Positions 35,137-46,059 of a stretch of 64,000 nt of DNA are shown here, one piece after another. Source of the DNA: Solen grandis (lineage: Eukaryota; Mollusca; Bivalvia; Adapedonta; Solenidae). The notes under the pieces were generated by a model. The model ran no database searches. It saw only the letters and a program-made list of their open reading frames with translations, and was not told where the DNA came from. Numbering within the stretch: the first letter of the stretch is position 1; each line of letters opens with the position of its first letter. The stretch lies in assembly GCA_021229015.1 (NCBI GenBank), contig CM037782.1, positions 38,216,316 through 38,280,315 of the forward strand, written 5' to 3'. Position numbers and translations under genes: made by a program.

Positions 35137-36500
35137 AGAGAAAATGTTTTAAAAAATTTATAAATGTTTTTGCATGTATATAAAGATATAAATTCAATAT
35201 CTTTACTTCTCTGGGGCTCGATTTCAACAAAGAGCTGATGTTAATCTTTCAACCGAATAATATAAACCCTGTCTATTGATTTCAGAGTAGATTTTGTGTG
35301 TTTAAGTTTCCATTATAATATCGCAGAAACCCAAGGGATATTCCTTTTTAAATGGCAAATCTTTAAAAAAGATACTTTGTGTTAAAAGAAGTGGGGAATA
35401 AAGACAAATTTTGATTTTATAATGGATTCTGTCCCCTGGATCCCCAATCATGATTTTAGCATGGTACCAAATAGTCCGTATGTCAAACCAAATGACATTT
35501 AACAATATTCTCTGAATACAGTCATCACCCATCCCCCACACACCCACAAACCCTTTGATTACCATGGTAATCAACGTTCTGCATAGATCCTGTTTATTTC
35601 AGCAAGGTTGTTTAGGGACCACACGCGGATTCCAAATGCCACAGTTCAACAAATTCTGTCGCTGAAGGAAATGTTAGCGACAAACAAACGCAGGCTCTGT
35701 GAGATCAATATGAGGCTCAAATCGAGCACGTAGTCTTCTGATGTTATTTGTATTTTACTCAATTTCTTCTTCTTTTAGATATTGCTAAATTTCGATAATT
35801 GACGATTGAAAAAAGGCTTGTATTTTAATGATTAAAAAGTAATGATGATTTACCATGCTTTAGCTACGGAATAGCTTTTGAGTGCATTTATGTCTAGTGT
35901 TCTTCCGACATTAACATTGCAATCCTGAATTGATTTAGCAACAGTAATTCATATGTTTTTTATATTATTAACTTAATATCATTATCAAGTCTGATACATC
36001 ATTGTTCCAAATACCAGTATAATTTAGTAACTGCACTTTGCTTGTATCGTATTTCTAACCTGTCAAATAAACTGGATATTGTCCATATGCTTGTCTGGTA
36101 TTTTACTTGTGTGAACACATTTATTAGCGATAGTTTGATCATCGACGGCGAAAAATACTTAGATTGTTAAAAACAGTGCTGAGCATCAAACTCCACACAG
36201 TCATCTCCCTTGCAAGCAAAAAAATCACTGCCGTCACAAATGTCACGTGATGATAGTAAACTAACAAAATGGCGTCTCCGTCTGCTGTCACAACAACAAC
36301 AATAATTTTTAAAATGATTTATTTTTTTACCACGAGGCGATACTTGATGTTTATTAAAGAAAACATACTTACGGAAATGACACTCTCAGTAAAATATATA
36401 TATATTTTTTTTTTTTTGGAAAAAATAAAAAATAGCTAAATCTGTTAATTCTTACTTGTGGTGGCAATGGGTATCTACAACTGTAAGGGGAGGTAACTAC
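35137..36500. other. Unassigned sequence with one possible start site
   Basis: An E-box palindrome TCACGTGA (36243-36250) lies 19 bases before AAAATGGCG (36267 onward), which resembles a YY1-type site at a first ATG. The 55-aa reading that follows degenerates into phenylalanine-rich AT sequence, so a gene is not supported. Confidence 0.3.
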
Positions 36501-36511
36501 TGCATGGAGTT

Positions 36512-36560
36512 TGGCTCAGCATACAGTGTAGTTCCCAGACCGGTTGTCCTGGTGAGAATA
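36512..36560 (+). mobile_element. SINE-1 short internal fragment
   Basis: ggctcagcatacagtgtagt, tcccagaccggttgtcctgg corresponds to the SINE-1 ggcgctcagcatataagggt segment and what follows. Only about 50 bases are retained. Confidence 0.55.
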
Positions 36561-36653
36561 TATATTACAAACGTTTAATAATGTCAAAAATAATGCCGGT
36601 TTATTATTAATATTATTATTACAGTAACTTATTTTCAACTTGTAAATTAGGAT

Positions 36654-36742
36654 CATATGCATTCTTTTTATCCCGACTTCGATTTCTTCTAGTATTTTCA
36701 TATGCATTCTTTCATTCCGTCTTCGATTTCTTCTAGTATTTT
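36654..36742. repeat. Tandem duplication, 45-bp unit, two copies
   Basis: catatgcattctttttatcc at 36654 recurs as catatgcattctttcattcc at 36699. Both are followed by gacttcgatttcttctagta-type sequence (gtcttcg in the second). Confidence 0.85.
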
Positions 36743-37614
36743 CCCTTGTACTTCAATTGTGATCTAGGCCCATTACCAGTTTTTATTATTAATCTTATCC
36801 TATTGTTGTAGAAGCACTCCTCCTACTTACGTCATCTTCATTATGAACTTTCTTTGAAGGGACATTGATTTACTGTCAGTACATCTAAGAAAAGAGTATT
36901 TGATGGGCTATACGTTCGACTTTCAGGCAACAAACAAACTAGACATTAAGAATATCTTGAATAAATATTCAACTCAGCAGCCACTTAGCCGGTGTTCTAT
37001 GTAGTAATTACGAGTTATTCGGTAATATTCTCTTAGGATTTGTCTACCGAAGGATTTTCCAACATCGAATAAGTGCAATTTCCAATGCACGATATATTCC
37101 ATTTATAAGAGTGATTAAATACGTTTGATTGTTACTCAAACGCGTTATGGGATATTAATAATCAAAGCGCCGAAGGCACTGATAGACTGTCGACGGGTTG
37201 GTCGTGGTGAGCAGCAAGAGCGCTAGATTGTAACCCAAATAGGTTATATGCTGGATTCTAATCTGTTTATAAAGTCGAGTATGTGGTCAGTATCAGTTTT
37301 TCAGTTGTCAAATAAGAAACCAGAAAATATATATATATATATTTTTATTAAACAGTAGAACACGATAATCAAAATTAAAAACATACATCTAAACTAAATA
37401 TTGAACAAGAGCTGTCAGAGAACAGAACGCTCGACTATGGAATTGACTTCAAATGCCCTATATATAAAATAGTAAAAATGATAAGCCTTGATACTCTGAC
37501 CCTTTATGTTTATGAAGTCTTAAATCAATCCCATGCCGATGATGATGATGATGAACAGAAGCAACGACTAACTAACGTAATCTAGAATATTGACTCGAGC
37601 ACACCCTTTCCAGT

Positions 37615-37655
37615 TGTTTGTTTGTTTGTTTGTTGGGTTTAACGTCCCACCGCCC
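37615..37655 (-). mobile_element. SINE-1 tail fragment, antisense
   Basis: tttgtttgtttgtttgttgg then gtttaacgtcccaccgccc is the antisense SINE-1 3' end. The homology stops within about 40 bases. Confidence 0.8.
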
Positions 37656-37703
37656 TTCCCGGTTGATAAGGAGTGAAGAAGGCCCTTAATGGCACGTGTC
37701 AAT

Positions 37704-37729
37704 ACCACACACACACACACACACACACA
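37704..37729. repeat. (AC)n microsatellite
   Basis: About 13 CA dinucleotides. Confidence 0.95.
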
Positions 37730-40514
37730 ATTAACAGTTCTAAATTGTATTGATTATAAATATTTCAATCATTTTTTTTTCATAATATAAAATTATTACA
37801 CACTGATGATGGTGATTTGGACAGAAGCCTAACTTAATCTTAAATTTCCTTCTTCATACTTCTATTGCGTCAGCATGCGCGTGTTTGATTAATTTACTGA
37901 AAGTGTGGCATACACGTGCCAGTCAATGCTGTATGGGTATACCGGTATCACGTTAAAAAGGATCCGCTGTGTATAGTATGGTTCATGACAAATTTATAAT
38001 GAATTGAACAGTTTTAATTTGGAGTATCTAATACATATAAATAACATGTCTTCATAACTTGTCGTTGGTACGAGTTTGCATATGAACATATAACTTTCAT
38101 CTGCGTGGTATTTTAAATTTCGCGGTTATTTACATTGCGCGGTGTATGAAATATCTTGATATAGATATACAAATTAATATTATTCATTAAATTTAAAACA
38201 TTATATTGATTATTATCATTTTGTGATATGATGCTTGTTTATCTGGATACACTGTCCATTGATTTATACCTGGCCTGGAGAGTGGAGCTAGCAGTGTAAA
38301 TTAACATCGTACGTGTGTCTGCTTTATTTAGATTGAACATATTAAAAAGCGTATGCCAGAGCATTATTATTGTATTATTTTAATCCATGCAAGAATAATA
38401 TAACAAATTTCAACTTATTGTGTCTAGCAAACTTCCTTTGCGTGTTTTATCGAGGCACAATGGACTTTCCATTTCGCCGAAGCCTATATATGAATATATA
38501 CATGTATAATCTCCATTTTAATTACTCCACCAAGTTAATTCGTATGCTATTGTCTTAAATTAATGTTTATATATAAGAAGACAGTAACAGGTAGTTTAAA
38601 ATAGATTTATGGCATTTAATAATGCTTTTCTGAAAATAAATTTCCATTGCTAGGTAATAGTTTCATTGCGTCAATTGCTCCATAAATTTTCATTGCGTGT
38701 TTAAGGCCTACCACTTCAAAACATTGGGTCACGTGATCTTCCATTCCTCTAAATTATGACCGCTTTTGTCCACTGTTCTAGCTTTTGCGTGGCTATTGAG
38801 TTTATGAGAAGACAGAAATGCAACGTAATATAAAAGAAATGCAACGAAATATATCATTATCGTGCGAAACGCTGCTGAACTACTTTGGGTTAATTACGTA
38901 CTTATGCGAAGCACTATTTTTCTTAATTGCAGGAGTGGATCTACATGTACTCCAGTTGGGTTAAATCTCTGTTTTGTAAACGACGCAGGTATTTTGCTCA
39001 CGCTGAAAATGGTTGTATTCAGCATGAGGAATTTGTAAAAGAAGAGTGGACACACAAACTTTACACATTAAAAGAGTTTCTAAATGTCATTTAAACGTCG
39101 TTGCAACACATCTGTGTAACATACTCCACTCGCTTTCGTTAGCTCAGCTTGCATTGTATGGATCCGTACAAAGCGCGGAGTGCTACAGTTAAAAATGTTG
39201 TGGAAAATATGCAAATCAGAAAGGCCTGATTTCGAATTTCAGCATAAGACTGGCGGCCTATGGCCGCCAGTCTAAAAATGGGACTACATTTGTATTTTAA
39301 TGATAACCACGGCACAATAACGTTGGCTTTAATTGTCCATTTTTTATTTCTAGAAACTCCACCGCCCTGAGGTATTGTCTATAGTTCTAAAGGAATCATT
39401 TAAATGATTGGTTTCATTTAATGTAATATTAAAGGTCAGTTTAGCAATCAACAAATGGACATGCCAAGACATTTATAAATCACTTGAAAGTAACCACTGT
39501 TACCTTGGTAACGTTTTGTTTCCTACATACATCAAAAAGGAATCAAAGTTTTAAACTTAGTTTGTATTTATCACAGTGGCCATATCACGTGATATATGAC
39601 GTCATTTTAGAGCATATAATACTATATTTGCCTAGATTCGGTGAAGAAAACAGATGTAAAAAATGTATTTCTTCATCATATATAATGGGATATAGTGCTT
39701 GTGAAGCGGAAAACTGTGCTATACACATAGATTCTAATTATGTTCACTATTTCCTAACATTCGGGAAAACATTATGCGTGATGTGCGTTTCGTGATAACA
39801 AACAGATGCTCATAAACTTTGAAAGTAAATCCTGAAAATCTGGCAAAATATGCTGCTGTGACTTCAAATACCACGTTGTATAACCACGATGCTTATAATC
39901 ATGTTACGTCTCAAGAGGACAAGCAAAAAGTTATATGATTTATATAAAACAAACTGTGTGCATATGACAAGAAATAGTGTAATATTTGAATAGGCTGATT
40001 AACTTCAAAGGTTTGCTGCGTTAATAATCATGCAAACAGAAGTTCCCTCATAATACACGTTGGAGGAAGTCTAATAGAACCGGAAGTCATTGTCATGGTG
40101 AAGTACGGGATAACGTGACGAATGCAGGGTAAAGGATGCCAAGGGAAAAAACTGTGAATTATGAGCATTTTGCGATGACATAATGACAACCGCGGAAGTT
40201 AACTCCCAGAATCTGATGGTATTGCTGTGTTGATTAATCTAATGACAATTCAACCGACGTTGGTATGACGTCCATTGTTGTCCATACATATATCGATGAA
40301 ATCAAAGACCCATTCAACAGAGATATGAAACGGTCCGAGGTCCGAAATAACGTTTTTTTTTTTCTTGTTTTTTTTTGTTGTTTTTTTTTTCTCGTGACAA
40401 AAATAACAGGTGAACATCTCACTGAGACGCTAAACATCTTGTAGACGCTTAAAGACGATCGCGATAATTTCTATTATCACACACGAGAAGATTTTACACT
40501 ATCACCGGTAATGC
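37730..40514. other. Unassigned AT-rich sequence
   Basis: No gene is supported. The 103-aa plus ORF at 39484-39795 has several Cys but no domain I recognise. A perfect hairpin lies at 39247-39273. Confidence 0.5.
39247..39273. repeat. Perfect GC-rich hairpin, 12-bp stem, 3-base loop
   Basis: agactggcggcc, tat, ggccgccagtct. Its composition stands out from the AT-rich surroundings. Confidence 0.9.
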
Positions 40515-40518
40515 AAAT

Positions 40519-40680
40519 ACAGTCAAACGTGTATTAAGCGGTTAGTCAATGGAACAAGAGAAAATGACAGCTTGGCAGAGGCGGTCACTAAATGAAGGTT
40601 AAATAGAACAAAATACCATAGATTGGTAATATTAAAATTGATCGCTTAATGCAGTACAAATGACCGCTAATACAGGTTTA
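40519..40680. repeat. Dispersed repeat R2, copy 1
   Basis: It aligns with 56135-56283, sharing gaacaagagaaa(a/g)tgac, cagaggcg, ttggtaatatta and repeated tgaccgct-type strings. No coding content. Family unknown. Confidence 0.7.
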
Positions 40681-41380
40681 ATTGTATATCAGTGTTCGTT
40701 TAAATAAAAAGGCTCTAGATGATTGAAAGGTCAAGATCGAAAACGGGTTGTGTGTTATATTTTCAATACTGTTTCCAACCGCAAATTTCAAACCGGTGTT
40801 AGGATAAAAATTTCCGTAATAGTCTACTGTACTGTATAGATTTATCACGACGACTGTCGTTAAGCAATTATAAGAACAGAATCCGCAGCGCATACTCATT
40901 ATTTCTGTGTGAAATGTACACGGGGTTCGGTAGTAGGTCTGCATGCCTATAAATATCTTTAAATATAAATATTAATCTACTCCTAAGTAAAACTTCCCCT
41001 TAGTAAATTCCCCACTCATAGAATAAGAATAAGCCCGGTGACCTATTGCTTTTAACTTATAGATAAGTACCTAAATAGTATTCATGAAAAATAATCTGAA
41101 TATTTGAACACTAATGAAAAATAAGTTAAAGACAAATACTGTCGATTTGTACTTTTTCAAAATATTTTTGGCCATATGTAAGTATATGTATTTGATAATA
41201 GATGGATACTTTGTTAACCCTTAATTTAGTTTTATTAAATTTGATGTTTCACCAATTTCTCGTATAATTACATAACATTTACTAATAAATTGTGATCCAA
41301 TTGAAGAAAATAATATTCTTATTACACCATTAACTATACATGGCTATATAGAGTATACTAATAAAGCACTCATATTTTTT

Positions 41381-41560
41381 CTAAGGCTGGCGACCCCCTG
41401 TTTTTATTTCATATTTTAGTAGATCAGCTAATGTATTATCAATATACAATGAATCAGGGAATTCTGATTGTTTTGAAAAAGTGATGAAACTGCCGCGTTC
41501 GTCTTTAACAGACAGACGCTTTACAGTATCAATCATAAGAGAGATCTGCAATTTAGTGAG
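41381..41560 (-). CDS. Hypothetical ORF, possible terminal exon
   Basis: On minus, a splice-acceptor-like ctcactaaattgcag is followed by an open frame beginning ISLMIDTVKRLSVKDERGSF and ending in KTGGRQP and a stop at 41381. The longer 66-aa ORF extends to 41581. Composition is protein-like, but I do not recognise the family, and no polyadenylation signal is obvious just downstream. It could be chance. Confidence 0.25.
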   Translation of the reverse strand, partial: LTKLQISLMIDTVKRLSVKDERGSFITFSKQSEFPDSLYIDNTLADLLKYEIKTGGRQP

Positions 41561-41719
41561 AGACATACATATTTGGTTCAATCGGCAAAATAAAAAATGA
41601 AAATAAATCTCATTCTATTTATTTAATGAGTCGAAATAAAAACCAAAGACTGAACATTTGTATTTCCATTATTATAATTAGAACTTCTTACATATACAGG
41701 TACTTTCATATCAACAGGT

Positions 41720-42745
41720 CATGTTGCCTTATGATGACAAGAGACTGAAGGTAGATTGCAGATCGAGATACTGCCAGATCAGCTAATAACCTGCGTTTTA
41801 TAATAATTAAGTAGTGGAAGAAAGAGGCCACCAGTTGTTGGCGCAAAACTCCGTCGGCATGTCTAAACACTGATAACACAAAATTTACAAAATTATAGTC
41901 CAGATCTAGGTCTCAACTACTTCACCTCAGGCGGGTCAACCAAGACCACCAGCCTGCCCAAACTTGACACAGGGTGATGATGTCAGACCAACCAAAACCA
42001 TCTGACGTCCCTGCAAGTAAGGGTGCTAAACACTGATAAAACACACACAGTCCCAGATCCGGACACCCTATTAGCAGACCCACGCGGGTAACTAAATTAT
42101 ATAGACACTTAGAAAACCAATTTCTCTTCTACCCGACACACCATGGGTCCAGACACTTAGGAGAACCAAAATTGTTGGGCCGATAGGCCTCATCCTAGAA
42201 TTGTGCAAGTGGGCCGTGATCCTCCAACGTTGAGGCGGTCAATGCCCTGTTAAAGGCCGCACCCCTTCATTGGGAGACCAGGGGCCACGGGAACATATTT
42301 ATACTAAAATTATCTAAAGTTAGACCTATTCTGTGTTGCATACATCACACCGACAGAATTTTATGCCACAATAAATTGACAAATTTATCCCCAAAATTCT
42401 GGGAGTATAGACCTTACTTAGACATTTACCTACTTCTAGCAGGTGATTGCACATGTATTTATTTATTTGTACAAAGCTCTGCATATCGGGCTTTGTTGCA
42501 TGCTTCCGACAGCCCTACCTGGCATTGTCCCTGAACTAACACATGTTTACTGCTTTTGTTTACAGACTTGTATCTTTGAGACTAACGTTCGAAGGACTTG
42601 GAACAAGTATAGTGCCAACACCTGCAGTATCACGAAATAGACATGTGAACTTGAACCACCCTGTTATTGACCTACCACTGTCCCGAACAGTCATTAACCA
42701 ACCTAGAGTAGCGAGTAGTGACTAAATAGTTGGAGCATCTTGACC
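41720..42745 (-). other. Probable 3' region of the DIRS-group element (ends not resolved)
   Basis: This stretch has a different texture from its AT-rich flanks (more C/G, many cacc/gggcc strings) and lies directly downstream of the hydrolase ORF. It has internal short repeats: taaacactgataa at 41863 and 42028, each followed by agtcc-agatc, and gacactta(g/a)-gaaaacc-like strings at 42103 and 42153. Ngaro-type elements end in B1-A2-B2 split direct repeats, but I could not match any segment here to the 5' side above 47161. At 42600-42660, agtgccaacacctgcagtat resembles antisense SINE-1. Confidence 0.35.
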
Positions 42746-43296
42746 CTATATATATTTGCTAACCACGTCTTTCAGGGCATCAGCATAGAAGGCCAAACCG
42801 ACATCAGACAAATGGACCCCATCTGACTGGTAAAATCCCGGCACTGATGTATCGATGTCGACAGTAAGAACGTCATGAGGACCTGTATTGCGGGTCCAAA
42901 GACGACCGTATCGATTCAGCCTTCTCATTTTTTCTTTTATTTTATTATAGGGTATTGTTGACCGCCAAGTAAGACGGTCAATTATGTCAACCCACACCAG
43001 TATTGTTTCGGGGAAGGCAGCACTAAAGTACCTTATCTCCCTGTTTATCTTATTGCATACCTGAGCTGTTGATTGGCTGCAGATGTCATTACCCCCCAAA
43101 TGACATACAATTACCCTTGGTGGTGTGTCAAAAAGAACCCGCAATTCAATTGTGCCCAGGTCAGCCCGCCAATGCCCCACCATCCAATTTCACAATCTAA
43201 CCCCAGGTTAGGACTCCCCCTCTGAATGGCCCACATGCCCACACGTTTAGGGATGCTGTCGCCTAGGATCCAGACATCTGAGGAAGTAATGAACAT
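42746..43296 (-). pseudogene. SGNH/GDSL-family hydrolase carried by the DIRS-group element, one frameshift
   Basis: The N-terminal frame (43296-43111, 61 aa) carries VWILGDSI, the block I nucleophile Ser (Ser14), and GGLTWAQL. A one-base shift near 43150 leads into the 145-aa frame ending at 42746. That frame has VIVCHLGGND (block III Asn), and DGVHLSDVG near the C-terminus with the Asp-x2-His pair (Asp121, His124). All catalytic blocks are thus present across the two frames. SGNH enzymes are serine esterases or lipases. Its role in a retrotransposon is unknown. It lies 174 bases after the recombinase stop, so it is either translated separately or from a spliced RNA. Confidence 0.8.
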
Positions 43297-43470
43297 TTAA
43301 AATGTAAAAGTAAAACCATTTAAACTGTATAAGTAAAACAGTAATAAAGGTATTAAATAACATATGCTAACTGATTCGATGATAAAACATGCTAAGTCTA
43401 TCCCTTGATCCTAACATTTGTGTGCCACATATGGTGGGTTTATATGTATCCCTATGTCTTAATGATCCTA
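43297..43470 (-). other. Spacer between recombinase and hydrolase ORFs
   Basis: 174 bases, AT-rich, with no ORF. It could hold an internal promoter or splice acceptor for the hydrolase, but no clear signal is seen. Confidence 0.4.
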
Positions 43471-44376
43471 TCAATGTAGGATAATTTGTGGTCTTATATA
43501 TTTCATGTATGCTTCTGATGACCAACGACCCATTGCTGAAATTACGTCATCGGGAACCCCATTCATAGACAAATTAGTTGCTCGGCCAATCCTAAAACTG
43601 TGTGACTGAAAAAATTGTGTGCCAATGCTTGTGCGCGCCAGACATTTGTGTAGGACTGATGTTACTTGTTGCCTGGTTACTGGTGCGCCACACCTGTGTG
43701 AAAAAGCGGCGACACCCACAGGCGACCATTTAAAATATTCTACAATAACTTGTACTGGGCATGGCATACTGTTTTCTCTAGGAATACATAGTATTAATGG
43801 TTTTCCATTCTAATTGGTTTTTGTTTTATCTAAGCGGACGCGAACTGACCTTAAGTCTGTTGACAGTGAGAGAGCATTTAGTTGAACCTGGTTATAGACT
43901 CGTGCATCGCTAGGTGAGACGAGCTCGCTTATACGGAATAAGCCGAAATATGCCAAAACAAATATAGCCCTAAAAAGGTCTGCTTCAAACCGATTGTAGC
44001 AAACTAAGTTAAGCTGATTAATAATTGTGACTAGGACATTGAGTGTAATCGGGCGGCGCCGGTCTGCCTTTTTTGGCATCAAATTGGTGTAGCCTTCAAA
44101 TGTTTTATTTATCCTGAATCTTTCCAAAAAAACAGTATATCCTTTTAATTTGTGAAAGAAACTTAACCCTTCCACATATGTTTTTGTTGTGTTCAAAGCG
44201 CGTTTATTTTCAAAACAGTAAGCGATGTGCTGCTCTGGGATTGGCAACAGTAGTTGTAGGCCTGTTATCTCACAAAAGTCATCGAAGGCATTAATGCCTG
44301 TAGTGTATGCTTTTCGTGTGTTATTGGCTAAAGAGTGTTCTATAAGGGTATCTGCTCTTTGCTGTATATTTCCCAA
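43471..44376 (-). pseudogene. Tyrosine recombinase of the DIRS-group element, one in-frame TAG
   Basis: The N-terminal frame (44376-43810, 188 aa) contains the core-binding region and FGLFRISEL with the first catalytic Arg (Arg148). TAG at 43812-43810 interrupts it. The same frame then continues as NGKPLILCIPREN to the 98-aa C-terminal part (43767-43471), which has HSFRIGRAT (His, Arg), GRW and AYMKYIRP with the nucleophile Tyr. All catalytic residues of the family are present. The enzyme would integrate circular cDNA. The single stop could be a mutation, an assembly error or a readthrough site. It overlaps the RNase H frame by 37 bases. Confidence 0.85.
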
Positions 44377-45032
44377 AGCTGCTCCGGGACCGCATGTGGT
44401 AATTTGTCTGCCTCCGGAGCCAACCGTAGAAATTTTTCCATCTGGAAACGTGATAGCGCATCACAGATATTGTTCGATTTACCCGGCACATGTGTGGCTC
44501 TTAAAAGTATATTATACTCTAAACACTTCAAGGTTAATGCACGGACGAGGACCATAACTTTCTGAGCTTTAGATGTTGCTGTATTCAGAATATTTACCAC
44601 GGCTGCGTTGTCGCAGTTGAAACGGATTTTCTTGTTTTTTAGACATTGACCCCAAATGAAAACTGCAACGACGATTGGAAATAGTTCAAGGACTGTAATA
44701 TTCATTATTGTTTCATCTGCTAACCAGGCAGACGGCCATTTAGCACATGTCCATTGATTTAAATACATGATACCAAAACCTAAATCTTTGCCTCCGGCAC
44801 TATCTGTAAAGAAGCTTGCATCGGCATTTGATTGCCAAAAACGGTCATGAAAAACAGAAATACCATTGTGGTTCTCGAAAAATTGCAGCCATACCTCCAA
44901 GTCTAAGCGTATGCCTTTTGTTATTCTGACAAAGTGATAAGGCTGTTTCACACCACAAGTTGCATTAATGAGCCTGCGACTAAATGGTCTTCCCACTGGT
45001 ATTGCTCGACAGCAAAAGTTCAATGACCCCAT
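44340..45032 (-). CDS. RNase H domain of the DIRS-group element polyprotein
   Basis: This 230-aa frame begins MGSLNFCCRAIPVGRPF and carries the four RNase H acidic residues: FFTDSAG (Asp77), LELFP (Glu116), NCDN (Asp141) and CDALSR (Asp191). Homology-like reading continues upstream of its ATG in the same frame through IKEIVSKIRDILPKQKS to about 45105, where it meets the RT frame. It is therefore the C-terminal half of one RT-RNase H protein separated by a single-base change in a run of seven T (45107-45113). It degrades the RNA strand during cDNA synthesis. Confidence 0.88.
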   Translation of the reverse strand: MGSLNFCCRAIPVGRPFSRRLINATCGVKQPYHFVRITKGIRLDLEVWLQFFENHNGISVFHDRFWQSNADASFFTDSAGGKDLGFGIMYLNQWTCAKWPSAWLADETIMNITVLELFPIVVAVFIWGQCLKNKKIRFNCDNAAVVNILNTATSKAQKVMVLVRALTLKCLEYNILLRATHVPGKSNNICDALSRFQMEKFLRLAPEADKLPHAVPEQLWEIYSKEQIPL

Positions 45033-45102
45033 GAGGGATTGGATATCTCGTAACCTGGATTTCTGTTTTGGGAGTATGTCACGAATTTTACTAACAATCT
45101 CT

Positions 45103-46059
45103 TTAATTTTTTTCAGCTGGTATTCGAACTACCATGCACACTGAATCTAATTCTAGGCCTAAGAATGTTAGCTTTGTCACCGGTCCTACAGTTTTTTCGC
45201 TAGCTATGGGAACATTTAGGGCGGCCATGACTTTCATGAAAACATCCATGAGTTTGGTACATAAATCTAGTGACTTGTCGGCACCTAAGAAGTCATCTAA
45301 ATAATGCAGAAGACCGCCGGAGCCCATGCGGGATGTTACACTATGTTCTAGGAATGTACTAAAACGCTCAAATGTTGCGCAGCTTATGGACGCCCCAAAA
45401 GGAAGTGTTTTATCGAAATAGAAGGCGTTGTTAAACTGAAATCCCAAAAGTTCGAAATCCTCGGGCGCAATTGGCATAAGTTTAAAAGCATTTTTAATAT
45501 CGGTTTTAAATAGCATACAATTTTGGCCCAAAACCTGGATTAATTCAATTGCTTTGTCAAAGCTTGTATATTGTACCGATGTACGAGCTGGGTCTATAAA
45601 ATCGTTAATTGAGCTACCTTCGGGGTGAGACAAATGGTGGATCATGCGATACTCGCCCACTTCTTTTTTAGGAACCAGACCAATTGGGGAAATGATGAAA
45701 TTTTTGAACGGTGGGTTAATGAATGGTCCCGCAGCTCGACAGGCAGAAATCTCTTTATTTATTTCTTCTTGGATAACACTTGGGTTGGCACGAGCCGAAT
45801 TAAGATTGCGCGCATATCTTGCGATTCGAGGGCCCTCATACTGTATCGAAAACCCTATTTGGAAACCTAGAGACAAAAATTCCCTTTCTATTGGATCATA
45901 ATCTTGCAAATATCTGGCTAATGCTACCTGATCAATAGGAGATGGTGCTAGGTCATGGGTATTATGATTGCGTGGCATTTTGACCTGATCGGTCAGGGAA
46001 TCCCTTGCGCCAGCCACCACCTCTGCCGCTTTGGCTGTTTGAGTAACCGCGAAAGACAT
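45103..46059 (-). CDS. Reverse transcriptase of the DIRS-group element
   Basis: 318 aa. From the first Met, roughly 30 residues overlap Gag. RT motifs follow: PIGLVPKKEVGEYRMIHHLS, FKTDIKNAF (motif A, Asp187), LPFGASISCATF (motif B, about 219-230), LHYLDDFLG (motif C, Asp255-Asp256), and KLTFLGLELDS (about 296-306). The YLDD form and the LPFG motif are typical of DIRS-group RTs. The ORF ends at TAA within an A-rich run, and the RNase H domain continues in another frame, most simply through a one-base indel. Confidence 0.92.
   Translation of the reverse strand: MSFAVTQTAKAAEVVAGARDSLTDQVKMPRNHNTHDLAPSPIDQVALARYLQDYDPIEREFLSLGFQIGFSIQYEGPRIARYARNLNSARANPSVIQEEINKEISACRAAGPFINPPFKNFIISPIGLVPKKEVGEYRMIHHLSHPEGSSINDFIDPARTSVQYTSFDKAIELIQVLGQNCMLFKTDIKNAFKLMPIAPEDFELLGFQFNNAFYFDKTLPFGASISCATFERFSTFLEHSVTSRMGSGGLLHYLDDFLGADKSLDLCTKLMDVFMKVMAALNVPIASEKTVGPVTKLTFLGLELDSVCMVVRIPAEKN

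Noticed and set aside
39484..39795. 103-aa Cys-containing ORF
   Set aside because: No recognisable domain, isolated in AT-rich sequence, no splice or promoter support.
45625..45901. Plus-strand ORFs of 81-85 aa opposite the RT gene
   Set aside because: Antisense shadows of the DIRS-group RT.
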